The notes beneath the pieces were generated by a model. It was not told the origin of the DNA, did no database searches, and was given only the letters and a program-made list of their open reading frames with translations. Of a stretch of DNA of 64,000 bases, positions 25,329 through 36,100 are shown piece by piece; within the stretch, counting starts at the first letter, position 1; the number at the start of each line of letters is the position of its first letter. The translations under genes and the position numbers were made by a program. The stretch is from Fuerstiella sp. (GTDB lineage: Bacteria > Planctomycetota > Planctomycetia > Planctomycetales > Planctomycetaceae): NCBI GenBank assembly GCA_014238335.1, contig JABABI010000034.1:1-64000 (forward strand), given 5' to 3'.

Positions 25329-25425
25329 TCCCAATTCCTTTTTCAACGTCTGTCTTCATCGTCCTGCGCCGGTAACTCCTGATTCCGAAAATAGTCACAA
25401 CGCTGTTCCTGCGCTGCACAACGCA

Positions 25426-26604
25426 CTACAAACGAATTAGACGAGAATAATGGTCAGCCAGTTTCCATTCATAATCGATGTCGACGTTTGAGGATTCCAG
25501 CGCGTTGGTCATAACCGGAGTTCCCTCCGCCATGGGGATAGCTGACGGATTGGTCGACGTCGTGAAGAACACGCCGTTCACGCTTTGGAAATCACCCAAA
25601 CCGCTGACAACGGCCAGCTTCAGTTTTCCCACTGACTGAATTTCACCCGTAGAGTCCTTGAATCGAACAGCGCCAGTCGTCGAGACGGAAATGGATCCTG
25701 CGTTTTCAGGAATGGTGATCTGAGCAGAAAGTGCTGCTGTTCCGTCATCGGTCTCTATCCCGAGCCGACCATCTGCCAGACGAATGAACGTACCACTGCG
25801 CGTTAGCAGATTGCCCGGTTTCAGTTGAAACATCAATTCGGGATGATTGACAATCGCCATATGAAGTGGGTGCGGAGAAGAATTTATTTCACCCGGCTGA
25901 AAATCGAAGACATCGCGATGTTGAAGCCCATGCCCGGAGTCAGTCCCATTTGAGAATGATTTCAATTGTGTGACGATACGCCGCCTGCGAAACCCGGGAG
26001 TCGCGACATTCAGCAGATTCTGACGAACAATCGTCGCAGCGGTCGCAAATGGCCCCCTGTGGCCGAGAGATACCGGCCGCAAATCACCGAATTCAGACAT
26101 GGATTTTGATAAGAATGATCTACCGGGGAGAATGGATGGCAGACCTTTCCGTTGCTCCAGCAACAGGTCCAGTTCGTCCAGCGGAGTACCTTCATAGGTG
26201 TCTGTCCAGCCAGACACAGCTTCAGCAGAAAGTTCCGGAAAACGTTCTGTGATGACAGCGCGCACCTGCTCCCGCGACACCTTTCGGGACGGGCGAACAC
26301 TCGGAACATCTTCCACTGCAACTGGCGAATGGGTCTCTGCAAATGCTTCGAAGGAGGCCAGCGAGATACCACGACCGCCCTGCGGAACGACGGCAGTTGC
26401 AGCTTCCACCGAAGAGAAAGGTCCCGTCACAGCATTGACGCCGTTCTTATCAGAAGATGTCGCAGAGACCACGGCAAAGGCATCCGAACCGGAATCCAAC
26501 TCGCCCACCGTTGAAGAGCTTCCTGGTAACACAATCCAGCGATCAAAAAGTGTTCCCAGCCCGAAGACACAGACGAACATCAGAATCGGAAAAATCTGTT
26601 TCAC
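25426..26604 (-). CDS. Membrane-anchored flagellar hook/rod (FlgG-like) protein
   Basis: The C-terminal half follows the order of FlgG/FlgF rod proteins: RQNLLNVATPGFRRRR near residues 190-205 (like the N-terminal family motif NLANVNTTGFK), PGNLLTRSGTFIRLADGRLG, an ITIPENAGSISVSTTG segment, and ALESSNVDIDYEW near 365 before the end. Unlike rod proteins it begins with a membrane segment (residues about 4-22) and about 160 acidic, low-complexity residues, and the helix that normally starts FlgG is missing. The start is a GTG at 26602-26604 with AGGAGG seven bases upstream. No other flagellar gene is nearby. It may be a planctomycete envelope protein derived from a flagellar rod domain; that role is inference. 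Confidence 0.7.
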   Translation of the reverse strand: MKQIFPILMFVCVFGLGTLFDRWIVLPGSSSTVGELDSGSDAFAVVSATSSDKNGVNAVTGPFSSVEAATAVVPQGGRGISLASFEAFAETHSPVAVEDVPSVRPSRKVSREQVRAVITERFPELSAEAVSGWTDTYEGTPLDELDLLLEQRKGLPSILPGRSFLSKSMSEFGDLRPVSLGHRGPFATAATIVRQNLLNVATPGFRRRRIVTQLKSFSNGTDSGHGLQHRDVFDFQPGEINSSPHPLHMAIVNHPELMFQLKPGNLLTRSGTFIRLADGRLGIETDDGTAALSAQITIPENAGSISVSTTGAVRFKDSTGEIQSVGKLKLAVVSGLGDFQSVNGVFFTTSTNPSAIPMAEGTPVMTNALESSNVDIDYEWKLADHYSRLIRL

Positions 26605-26910
26605 CTGCCGGCCTCCTGCCAAAATTGGGATCGTCTGCGACGCTCTGTACGGCCTGCCGCTCGGAATCTGGTATTCACGCCTGCTGCCCGTCACAACGAA
26701 ACGCGAAAAACTCTGCATTGCGTCTGAACAAGGTACCACACTGCGTACCACCATCGGGACAACAGTTTATCGAGAGTGTCGTGCATCCGGCAACCGGAAA
26801 TGCGGGAGCCTGAACGTCGGCCACGGACCGGCGGAGAAGAAGATGCTGGATGTGCGGCAACGGCGCAGGGCCAATCATTGTCCCGCAACTCATCAGTCCT
26901 CAACGAGCCC
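26605..26910. other. Intergenic gap, weak hairpin
   Basis: No gene is supported. A small hairpin, GCATCCGG / CCGGaaATGC at 26783-26803, lies about 110 bases past the stop of the Mla-like gene on the minus strand and may mark that operon's end. Any separate promoter for the hook-like gene would lie between this hairpin and 26604; I see no convincing boxes. Confidence 0.35.
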
Positions 26911-28599
26911 CTACTGCGGCGCCTTGAATTCCAGGAACGAAAACACGAAATGAACCATCAGCGTGAACAGCGTCGACCACAGAATCGTCCGTGTGACGCC
27001 CCGGCTGATATCGGCGGCAGACTGCTTTGGCGCCACCCCGCACTTCCACGAAATCATGGCGATGCCCACGGCACAAGTCAGCAGCTTTGTTACTAACCAG
27101 CCGGTGCCCTTGTAAAAGACGGATGCCGGCAAACGCAGTTCGCGATGGAAATGAGCATCCCAGAAGGCGACGCCTTCGGTAGCGTGAGTCGAAAGAAAGG
27201 CGACGGCACTGGTGACGCTGGCAACTCCGTAGCTTAAAAACGTCAGCAACGGCGTGCCGACCAGAAAGGCGTACAATATCGGCGTGCGCACGGATCGCAG
27301 CGGGTCCATGCCGATTGTCTTCATCGCGTCCAGCTGATTGCCATACACCTTGCTGCCGACGTCAGCCGCAACTGCCGCACCTGAACGGGCTGCAATCAGA
27401 ATCGTACACAGGATGGGCACCAGAAACCGGTACAAAGAAAATCCGGTGGCGTGCAGCAGATTCTCGATCAGCAATGGTTCGGTGTATTGCCGGAACGGCA
27501 GGTACCGAAAGATAAAGTCCTGGGCCACAAAGCCGATAATCATCCCCGCGATGGCGATATACACACACGCCGACCAGCCGGCGACAAGCTTCAGATAATG
27601 CCAGGTCACCCGCCCTCCCCAGCGGAAACTTCGCCAGCGCGGCAGCAGAGCGAATGGAAGCAAAACAAACTGCTCCAGGAATTCTCCGGACGCTGCCAGG
27701 GCGTTCTGAAGTGAGGCCATGATTCGCTGCAGCATCGGTGGATCCTCGGACGCTGCGTCATCCGCTTCGGGAGGTACCCCCAAAATCTCGGACAGACGAA
27801 TCCAGTCTTCGCGGGGCAGTTCCTGCAGGCTGCGATTGTGGTGATTCAACACGACCACGTGGTCCGCCACGTCGACCAGCGTGGCATAGTCATGAGTCAC
27901 AATGATCGACGTTCGTCCAAAGCGCTTCTGTGTGTCTCGAACCAACTCTGCCACCTGAGCAGCCGTGTTCGTATCAAGCCCGGACGTGGGCTCATCATAC
28001 AGAACAACGTCAGTGTCCATCCCCAGTGCCCTGGCAATTGCCAAACGCTGCTGTTGCCCTCCGCTGAGTACGGACGTCGGACGGTCGCCTGGAACCGCAA
28101 GTTCGCTGAGTAGCTCCCTGGCCTTTTGATTCGATGATGCTGCCCCCACCGCCTGAGAAGAATGTTCGACGGCGATTTCGATGTTCTCGGCGGGAGTAAG
28201 TTCGTCAAACAGGGCGAAACTCTGAAACACCACGGCCACCGGCTGATTCCGGTGATCCCGAACTTCACTGGATTCTCCGGCTGCCCCGTGTGCCCCAAAA
28301 CGTATTTCTCCCGAATACCTGATCGCCGCGTGATCCCGATCAATCAGTCCGGCCAGAATGCGCAACAGCAACGATTTACCAACACCGCTGCAACCGAGAA
28401 TCAGCGTGATTTTTCCGGCCGGAAAATGCACGGACGTGTTGTCCAGCAATGGTTTTCCGCCAGCCGACAGCGAGAAATTCTGTAGTACAATCTCGGTTCC
28501 CGCAGCCGGCAATTGTTCCCGAATGTCATCCGCCGCCGGCGTCGTGCAGTCGGGCGGCGATGGATTCGGTGGCGGACTCTTCGGCTGAGACTTCGTCAT
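26911..28599 (-). CDS. MlaF-MlaE fused ABC transporter (lipid transport)
   Basis: One chain of 562 residues combines an ATPase (about 35-275) and a permease (about 300-562) that are normally the separate proteins MlaF and MlaE of phospholipid trafficking. ATPase motifs: Walker A GCSGVGKSL, Q-loop VFQSFALFDE, signature LSGGQQQRLAIARAL, Walker B VVLYDEPTSGLD. The permease has the MlaE block QLDAMKTIGMDPLRSVRTP and about five hydrophobic segments. A Pro-rich N-terminus precedes the ATPase. AAGGA lies seven bases before the ATG. The gene follows a membrane-anchored helical protein by 11 bases, so they are one operon. No MlaB, MlaC or clear MCE protein is encoded nearby. Confidence 0.88.
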   Translation of the reverse strand: MTKSQPKSPPPNPSPPDCTTPAADDIREQLPAAGTEIVLQNFSLSAGGKPLLDNTSVHFPAGKITLILGCSGVGKSLLLRILAGLIDRDHAAIRYSGEIRFGAHGAAGESSEVRDHRNQPVAVVFQSFALFDELTPAENIEIAVEHSSQAVGAASSNQKARELLSELAVPGDRPTSVLSGGQQQRLAIARALGMDTDVVLYDEPTSGLDTNTAAQVAELVRDTQKRFGRTSIIVTHDYATLVDVADHVVVLNHHNRSLQELPREDWIRLSEILGVPPEADDAASEDPPMLQRIMASLQNALAASGEFLEQFVLLPFALLPRWRSFRWGGRVTWHYLKLVAGWSACVYIAIAGMIIGFVAQDFIFRYLPFRQYTEPLLIENLLHATGFSLYRFLVPILCTILIAARSGAAVAADVGSKVYGNQLDAMKTIGMDPLRSVRTPILYAFLVGTPLLTFLSYGVASVTSAVAFLSTHATEGVAFWDAHFHRELRLPASVFYKGTGWLVTKLLTCAVGIAMISWKCGVAPKQSAADISRGVTRTILWSTLFTLMVHFVFSFLEFKAPQ

Positions 28600-28610
28600 G
28601 ATTCAATCCT

Positions 28611-29939
28611 TCAACGAGTCGGCGTTAAAGGACTCTGACCGTTGCCACCGAACCCCATGGGGTATGTCATCGGCGTATCGGCATAGACGATTTCAATCGG
28701 CTGGCCCGGAACAGCATCCCGATCTGTCGGCACCATCACAAACCAGCGACGATCCTTCTTCAGGATCTGCGACCTTAGAATGCGGGAGAACTCCGGTGTA
28801 ATGCCCTTTTCCCGAGTGCCGAAAATCAGGTCACCAATCTGCCGAACAACTGGTTCCAGTCGGTCTCCGGCTACGTCCAACGCTGCCCGCGTCTGCTGAT
28901 CATCCAGATACGCCTCCATTTTCAGCCGAAGTGTCTGGTTGTCGACGATGGCTTCGCGGACGATCGCCTTGATAAGTTCGTGCATATCAGGATCCTCCGC
29001 CACACGTCGCAGATTTCGTTTCAATGCAGCTTTAACCTTGGGGTTTTCGATAGACCGTTTGACGATGTCTTCGGTGACCTGAATAAACTGATCGCTGCGT
29101 GATCGGAGTTCGGGCAGCGCCACTTCATCGATAAAGCGTTGAAATTCTGCCTTCAGCGCGTCACGTTTCGGCAGCGGAGACTTGTCGTACAGAAAGCTGT
29201 ACGTGAAGGACAGCAGCGACACTCGCTTCCACAGCGCTCGGCCAACTTCTTCCGCAACTGGCAGCGCTTCGTGCTCGATAATCGGCAGAATTTCATCGCG
29301 AACAAGTGGAAGGACTTCGGCTTTCAGTATTTCTGTTTCGTAACGGTCACCCAACTTCCGAAATTCATCCCGGTGTTCCCTGAGTATTTGCGGCAGCTCG
29401 TCCTCGACAGCCTGCATTCCCTTACGCAACCCATGTTTCACGACGGGCCGCAACCTGTCCATGATCTCTTCCTGATGGGCCTGCCATTCATCAGCAATCA
29501 GCAGGGCAATGGCCTTCTGCCGGTCTGGCGGAATCATCGTCATGACGACCCAGTCCAGTGACATGGGTGTCGTGTGATACTGTAACTGAAAACTGTCGCC
29601 GCAGGCCGCGACTGCATCTTCGTAAATCAACACCTCGGTCGTCTTGGTGATAAAGGGGTCACGACTGAACTCTCCGTTGATGTTCGTCGCCAGACCGACC
29701 TGCCGCCATGCCCCCTCAGCTGACTGCAGAAAGACCGGATCACCGACCGCGACCATTAGCTTTTCATCGCAGGCGGCCTGCGAATGTCGATACTGCCCAC
29801 TCAGCCATCGTGTCACGCCGGACGAAAGATGCGACACGTCACTGGATTGAGCGGTCAATTCCGTGCGCAGAACATACCAGCTGCAACAGGCAGCCGCAGT
29901 CCAAAACAGAACCCCGAAGATGACATGACGTTGTTTCAT
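28611..29939 (-). CDS. Membrane-anchored helical protein co-encoded with Mla-like ABC
   Basis: I do not recognise a named family. The 442 residues begin with one membrane segment (residues about 5-22), then an extracytoplasmic domain. After a short beta-like part with GDPVFLQS and QVGLATNING, a long helical region (residues about 150-390) is rich in Glu, Lys and Arg (EVLPLVRDEILPIIEHEALP). The topology and operon place match MlaD, the inner-membrane MCE subunit, and the GDPV stretch faintly recalls an MCE domain, so it may serve as the periplasmic partner of the fused ABC protein. This is inference. The start is the ATG at 29937-29939; a TTG ten codons upstream is less likely. Confidence 0.6.
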   Translation of the reverse strand: MKQRHVIFGVLFWTAAACCSWYVLRTELTAQSSDVSHLSSGVTRWLSGQYRHSQAACDEKLMVAVGDPVFLQSAEGAWRQVGLATNINGEFSRDPFITKTTEVLIYEDAVAACGDSFQLQYHTTPMSLDWVVMTMIPPDRQKAIALLIADEWQAHQEEIMDRLRPVVKHGLRKGMQAVEDELPQILREHRDEFRKLGDRYETEILKAEVLPLVRDEILPIIEHEALPVAEEVGRALWKRVSLLSFTYSFLYDKSPLPKRDALKAEFQRFIDEVALPELRSRSDQFIQVTEDIVKRSIENPKVKAALKRNLRRVAEDPDMHELIKAIVREAIVDNQTLRLKMEAYLDDQQTRAALDVAGDRLEPVVRQIGDLIFGTREKGITPEFSRILRSQILKKDRRWFVMVPTDRDAVPGQPIEIVYADTPMTYPMGFGGNGQSPLTPTR

Positions 29940-30300
29940 CAGGAACGATAACCACGAGCAGCCTGGCAAAACGTGAACCCGACCATTCAGGTCCGGACAA
30001 GTGTCTTGTAGTTTAGATGTCTGGCTGGCGAAACATCGCCTGACAGAATGCAGCCGATCTCACTGTGGTTCGTCCGGAAAACACCATTATTAGCAGAAAT
30101 GCGACGCCGTGCTGCGGCAGCGTACAGGAACTGAACACCTGGCCCGCAAGTCGCCCTGGCGGGCCAGGTGTAAAAACAACAGGCACCGAATTAACCACTG
30201 TTGGCAGTTCCATGCCCGCATGCGCCCTGACAGTCAACAAAACGCCAAGCGGGCGGACTGATCACTTCATGTCCGCGGTCGGCCCTCCGTCGCACCCATG
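29940..30300. other. Intergenic region with one strong hairpin
   Basis: Between two leftward genes; it should contain the promoter of the MlaFE operon. No gene is supported. The strong hairpin at 30135-30171 is listed separately. Confidence 0.4.
30135..30171 (-). terminator. 13-bp perfect hairpin after the cytochrome-WD40 gene
   Basis: ACACCTGGCCCGC at 30135-30147 pairs exactly with GCGGGCCAGGTGT at 30159-30171. On the minus strand it starts 130 bases after the stop of the cytochrome-WD40 gene. It has no T-tract in that direction, so termination would not be classical; in the rightward direction it is followed by A residues only. Confidence 0.5.
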
Positions 30301-33195
30301 TCACTTTGCCGCTATGGGCGCGAAGCTGGCGATTTCTTTGGCGTCCTTACCGTTCCAGACTCGCAGCACGCCGTCTTCACAGCCTGCCGCCACAATGGCG
30401 CCGTCCGACGTCGTGGCCGAACAGTAAACGTAATCAGAGCAGCCTTTGAATTCACGGACTGTCCCGCCGTTACTGGCTTTGTGACGGAAAACGCGTTTGT
30501 CACCGCTGCAGCTGATGAAGTCATCTTCCATACCGATAAAGGACAGTGACGTCACCTGCTTTTGATAGGTGGTAATTGTTCGCGACTGTTCCCCTGTTTC
30601 CGCATTCCACACCTTAATGGCATTGTCGGCTCCGGCACTGGCCAGGGCCGTTCCATCACCCTTCCAGCTGACGTCCATCACGTGATGAGTGTGACCTTCA
30701 TAGGACCGAACGTGATTACCGGTGGAAAGGTCAAAGACTTTGACAAACTTATCGGCGGCGGCCGACGCAAGGAGCTTTCCATCGGCGGAAAAGTCGACAC
30801 CATAGACCGTGTCACTGTGTGCGTCTTCAAAGGCACGAACGAGTTTTCCGTCCGAGACGTTCCATAGCGTGAGCTCACCACTTCGAGAGGCTTCGCCCCC
30901 ACCGACAGCCAGAGTTGTACCGTCCGGCGAGAAAGCCAGCGCCAATACTCTATCCGCGAATACCGATGGCTTGTCTTCTCCCTGAGGCCCCAGAATCTGT
31001 TTCAGTTTCCATTGCGGAAAGGCGTTCACCCGAGCGAGTTGACCATCCGCCTGTTGCAGCAGCAGTCCTTTGAGTCCGCCCCCGGCATAGACAGGCTTTG
31101 CCGCTTCGGGCAGGGCCGCAGGAAACACGTCCACGGCAGCACCGTCGCTGCTCTTCCACAGACGCGCAGTACCAGTGTTGTCAACAGTGGCGACAAATGA
31201 CGTACCAACGAAACCGGCAAACTGGCTGGTGATCGTCGGCTTCGCTGCAGCATCAGATGCAACCTGCGATTCCGTCGAGGTCTTCGCTTCCTGCTCGACA
31301 GCAGCCAACACCTGTTTGCGTTCCACCACTCGGGCTTCAGCTCGCTTGATGGCCTGCTGGGACAATTCTTTACCTTTATTGGCGGACTTCAGGGCGTTTT
31401 CTGCCGTGGTGACGCCGTCTTTGGCCGCCTGCTCAGCCTTAGTAGCCTCTTCCAGCGCTTTCTTCAGTGCCGCGTCTTCTGGCTTTTCTTCGCTGGCTTT
31501 CTTTGCGGCCGCTGTCTTGGGAACGGTTTCATCGAACTTCTTTTTCGCTTCCGCCACAGCAGTCGTCGCCTTCTTGAGTTCTTCTTCCGCCTTGGTCAAA
31601 GACGCTTTCTGTTCTGTGACGCGTTTTTCATCTTCGGTGATTTGAGCTTTCACGACGGTCACTCGTGCATCACGAACTGTCTTATCAGCAGTGCGACGAA
31701 CCAGGGTTCTTGCGGCCAGAAGTTCAGTATTGAGCGTCGCCAGAAGTTTGCCGTCCGCTGCATTCCACAGCTCCGGTTTGCCGTCGGTCGTCACGGTTAC
31801 AACTCGCTGAGCATCCGTGGAAATGGCAGCCTGAACCAGGGCAGTACCGCTCTGAATATTAATCGCAGGTTGCAGCGAATCCGTCTTTCGTAATTCAACG
31901 GCCTGTCCTTCGATTCGGCACAGCAACATGGCACCGGCAACCGCGAGCTGACGGATGGCACCTTTGTCAGATTTCACAGGTTCTCCTGCAGCGAGTGTTT
32001 TCGCCGCCGCGTCCAGCGTCAGCGGCCGAAGTGAGCCGTCTTCCTGCAGGACAACCAACTTATTGCCGGCCGCGATGAATGCGGCCGCAACAGCTTTCGC
32101 ACCCAGAGCTTCACTTGTGGCCGCAACCGCTGCGTCGGCTCGATTGATCAGCTTCACCACTCCTTCGGCCGTACCGACAGAAACCCACTGGTTCTCCGGA
32201 CCGTTAAGGCCCAGCAATGTGGTGTCCGCCGGATCATTACCGGGAATCTCGTTCACGACGGCATTCGTGTTGAGGTCGATCACTCGGATAACGCCATCCG
32301 CCTGATGAACAGCTGCAAGACTATTGTCGGAACTGCCTACCGTACTGACCGTCGTGTTTGGCAGGCTGATCGGGGCGATGGTGCTGCCAATGTCCCGGTT
32401 CCACAATTTCACAACCTGAAATCCTGAGGTTGCCAGCAGCTGACCCTCGGGGTGAAAGGCAATCGCATGTACATAATCCCGATGAGCGGTCTGAGAGGGA
32501 GACGCATCCTTAACCAGCGCCGGATCGATCAGCGAGGCGATTTCATCCTGCGCCAGCAAATCATAAATACTGACCATGCCCGCTCGACCTGCCGCCACAA
32601 AACGACCAAACGGATCAGCGTCGACTGAATAGATGGCCGTCAACTGCGAGTTGATCGTCTGCCACTGCATATTGGCGGCAGACGCTGCAGCGCCCACTTT
32701 GGCCCCCTCAAGAATCCATTGTTTCAGCAGACCCACCTGATGGGACGTCAACTTCTTTGCCTGCACCTCATTGGGCCACGGAGGCATTTGCGGCTCTTCG
32801 ATACGAGCGGCAACCTGATACAGATAACTCTCTTCCGGTTTCCCGGGAATAACCGACGGTCCGGCAGAGCCACCTTTCATAATCGCAGACGCATTTTCAA
32901 GACTCAATTCACTTTCCGACTTAACCTTGTTGTGACAGGCGATGCAACTGGCCTGCAGAATTGGGTAGATGTCCCGTTCGAACTCCACCGGACGACCAAG
33001 TTTGACATCTTCCGGTGTAATGGCTTTTTCTTCTTCATCGGCGAGAACGGAGCCAGACGCCGTCAGCATTCCGATGATGGCGCACATCGTCCAGCATGAG
33101 GCAGTGCGACACAGACAAACAGCCGACCTCAACAGAGGCGGACACAGCGCGAAGACTGGTACGGAGACGACGGAAATGCTGCGAACTTGTTTCAT
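30301..33195 (-). CDS. Planctomycete cytochrome c / coiled-coil / WD40 protein
   Basis: Exported 964-residue protein. After a hydrophobic N-terminal region (signal or anchor, cleavage after about residue 52) comes a planctomycete-type cytochrome c domain with haem motif CIACH near residue 83 and the usual MPPWPNE block. WD40-like repeats follow (about 170-490), then an Ala/Lys/Glu-rich coiled coil of about 140 residues (about 498-641), then seven or so more WD40 repeats to the end (FSPDGTTLAVGGG, FSADGKLLASAAADKFVKVFD, ALASAGADNAIKVWN). The start overlaps the upstream PPC gene stop as TAATG, so translation is coupled. Function is unknown; haem plus propellers suggests electron transfer or scaffolding at the periplasmic face. 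Confidence 0.85.
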   Translation of the reverse strand: MKQVRSISVVSVPVFALCPPLLRSAVCLCRTASCWTMCAIIGMLTASGSVLADEEEKAITPEDVKLGRPVEFERDIYPILQASCIACHNKVKSESELSLENASAIMKGGSAGPSVIPGKPEESYLYQVAARIEEPQMPPWPNEVQAKKLTSHQVGLLKQWILEGAKVGAAASAANMQWQTINSQLTAIYSVDADPFGRFVAAGRAGMVSIYDLLAQDEIASLIDPALVKDASPSQTAHRDYVHAIAFHPEGQLLATSGFQVVKLWNRDIGSTIAPISLPNTTVSTVGSSDNSLAAVHQADGVIRVIDLNTNAVVNEIPGNDPADTTLLGLNGPENQWVSVGTAEGVVKLINRADAAVAATSEALGAKAVAAAFIAAGNKLVVLQEDGSLRPLTLDAAAKTLAAGEPVKSDKGAIRQLAVAGAMLLCRIEGQAVELRKTDSLQPAINIQSGTALVQAAISTDAQRVVTVTTDGKPELWNAADGKLLATLNTELLAARTLVRRTADKTVRDARVTVVKAQITEDEKRVTEQKASLTKAEEELKKATTAVAEAKKKFDETVPKTAAAKKASEEKPEDAALKKALEEATKAEQAAKDGVTTAENALKSANKGKELSQQAIKRAEARVVERKQVLAAVEQEAKTSTESQVASDAAAKPTITSQFAGFVGTSFVATVDNTGTARLWKSSDGAAVDVFPAALPEAAKPVYAGGGLKGLLLQQADGQLARVNAFPQWKLKQILGPQGEDKPSVFADRVLALAFSPDGTTLAVGGGEASRSGELTLWNVSDGKLVRAFEDAHSDTVYGVDFSADGKLLASAAADKFVKVFDLSTGNHVRSYEGHTHHVMDVSWKGDGTALASAGADNAIKVWNAETGEQSRTITTYQKQVTSLSFIGMEDDFISCSGDKRVFRHKASNGGTVREFKGCSDYVYCSATTSDGAIVAAGCEDGVLRVWNGKDAKEIASFAPIAAK

Positions 33196-36100
33196 TATTC
33201 TGTCACCTTCAAGGCGATGGGAGCATCAAAGTGGGCGACACGGCCGTTGAAATCGGCGGCTGTCGCTCGAATAACCGCGTTGGCGATGTCTGCCGGAGCA
33301 GCATCCGCAGCGGCGGAAAGTGAAAGCGTAGCTTCCGTTTTGTCGGCGGGAATATCGACGACGTTGGAAGTCACACCGGTCGTGCCTGCGGGCAAAGCCA
33401 AAGCCACTTTTACGGCCCCGGCAAACTTGTTCTTGCGTGTCAAAGTTACTTTCACATCAACAGAAGCGCCCTTCTTGATCGCTCCGCTATCGGGAACGGC
33501 TGCGGCGATCTTGCCGGGAGTCGTGTGTACGGTCAGCCGAACCGGTATCGCGATCGTGCGGACATTGATGTTCTTGGGCTTGGCGGCATCCGTCGCCTTC
33601 TTTGCAGCGGCGTCAGCTGCCTTCTTTTCGGCGTCGCGCGTTTTCAGAGTCGCTTCGGCTGCGGTCACAGCTGCCTTCGCCTTATCGACGACCTGCTGCT
33701 GAGCGGTCATCTGAGCGGTTGCATCAGCAATCTGCTTGTTCTTATCAGCGACCAGCTTCTGTTTCTGAGCAATCTGTGCATTCACACCGTTAATCTTCGC
33801 GACAAGCGCGGCCACAGGTTTTGCAGCCTCGTTAACCGCCGCGGTCGCATCCTGAACGGCCTTAATAGCGACATCCAGATCCTGCCCTTCCGGCGTCTTA
33901 TTCGCTGCAGCAGCACTAAGCGTCTGCTGCAGGGCGAGCAGTTGCTTTGTGGCCTCAGCCTTGCCAGCAACGGCGGCCTTAAGATCCGCCTGCGCCTTTG
34001 TCTGCGCCGCCTGTTCGGTCTTCAACTGTCCGTCGTATGTCTTCAGGGCGGCGGCCAGTACAGTGATTTTCTTGGCGCCGACTTCAACGGCGGCCTTGGA
34101 ATCAGCCAGTACCTTCTGCTCGGTGGCCAGCTTTTCGGCAGCCTCCGTCACCTTCTTCGTTGCTCGCTCCACCTGCCACGGATTGCGACTGTACGGGACG
34201 GCCGCTGTTGTATACATCAGTAGCGTAGCGGGACCGACAGCCGCATTTTCTTTAAAGAAAAAGCGGGCAACTGCAGTGTCCTTACCTTTATCAATAGCCA
34301 CTTTCGGCACGTCAACGTTCGCGGGCTGGCCCGCAAAGGCAACGTCAACTTTGGCATCAAAGCCGGCTCTGCGAGTCAGTTTCAGGGGAATAAGCAACTG
34401 TTGATCCTGCGTTATCTCTGCAGTCACCACCGCGGGCTGGATGTGAAATGGCTGTTCGTCCTTCATGACGCTGACCAGCAGTGCGCTGGACACTCGACCG
34501 GTACGCGGCAGGCCGTTGACCCCGGCGTGAACAAGAGTAGCAATCCTGGCAGCATGCTCCGTCTTCTGATCGCCATTGACAGAAGTGCCGACGATGCGGA
34601 CGGGAGCAACGATTTCGCCGACGCTGGCCACTGCGGTCAGAACAAGCAGCGTGGATGCGGCTCCGGCCCGAATCTTGGTTTCAGCAGCCGTGATTCCCTC
34701 CGGCAGTCCTTCAACTCGCAATTGAATATCGACGTTGTGTCCCCCCGTTCGATAGACGTAGACAGGCACCTGATAGGTGCCCCCCTTACGAATACTGATC
34801 GCTCCGGTGGTCGCCGGAGCCTTGCCGTCTGCAGACGCGAAGGAGTCAAATACGACGACCTGAAAATCGGGAGTCGGCTTGCGAATAGACACGCCGTACG
34901 TGAGATCGGGTGCTCCACGTGACACGGCGTATCGATCCTTTAGCCGGATCTGATACTGGCCATCCTCGGGTGCAGTCAGCAGAAATGTGGGGTCGCTGGT
35001 CAGCGTTGGCAGATTCGCTCCGCCAGGGTTCTGTTTATCTTCATCGACCCGAGCCAGTCGCTTCAGAGTTTCTGCGCCATCGGCGGCCTTGACGACCTGC
35101 TCAATAATGAGCATCGGATCGGCACTGCTGCCCAGACGGTGAGCCATGACGTCAATTTGCCATTGTTCCCCCTTCATGGCATCGAAGCGGAAGATATCTT
35201 CGTCCAGTTCTGTGGCGAAACTGCCGGTTATATCGGCCGGCACCGCAAGCACCTGTGTGGTTGCCGCACCTTCCGCTTCCACAACAGTGACCACAGCTTC
35301 GCTGCGAACTGCAAGGGGCAGCAGATTACCGTCAATGCCGGCGTAGATCGCTGTGTTGATGGAGACAGCTGATGAATCAGTTCCCACGGCCCGCTCATCC
35401 GGCGTCGTGAGCTTCACTGTCACGTCCTTCTTCATCAACGGAACACCGTCGAGCTCTATGTTCGCCGGCTGACCACCGACCAGATGTCGACCAAAAATTG
35501 TCACCTTTGAATCAACGTTGACCTGTACAACCTGCGGCTGCGCAAAGTCAACAACTGATCGCGTATCAACGCTCAGACGATAACCATAGTCGTTACTTCC
35601 AGCGTAGACCGTATCATGAACCTTAACCAGCAAGACCTGTTCAACAGGGCTGGTATAAACGATGACAGCGTCCTGCTGCCGGCGGCGTCGAGACTGGGCG
35701 ACTCGGCGACCTGCGGCATCGAACACTTCCAGCACCGGTTGCATCAGCGAATCCAGCACAGCGGCCTCGGAGCGAATGACAATGGCCTGACCAGCCTGTG
35801 CCGTCAGCTTAAAGGTGTCGACATCAGCTGCGCCATTGGAACGAGCATTCACAATGGTGTTCAGACTGAGTTCCTGTGCCTGTTCAATCGTGTTGTTCGG
35901 TTCAGCTTCCTGAACTTCAGGGATGGTGTCCACGCGAAACACTCGTGGGTTACTGATTCCGAACAGACCTCGCAGACGAAGATCGTAGAGTCCGGCACTT
36001 AACTCCGGATCAATTGTCAGAGTAAACTGGTTGGTCACAGGCTGGCCATTGCCGTCCAGTTTCGGCACCGCCTTGATCCCGAGGTGGCTGGTGACCAGTT

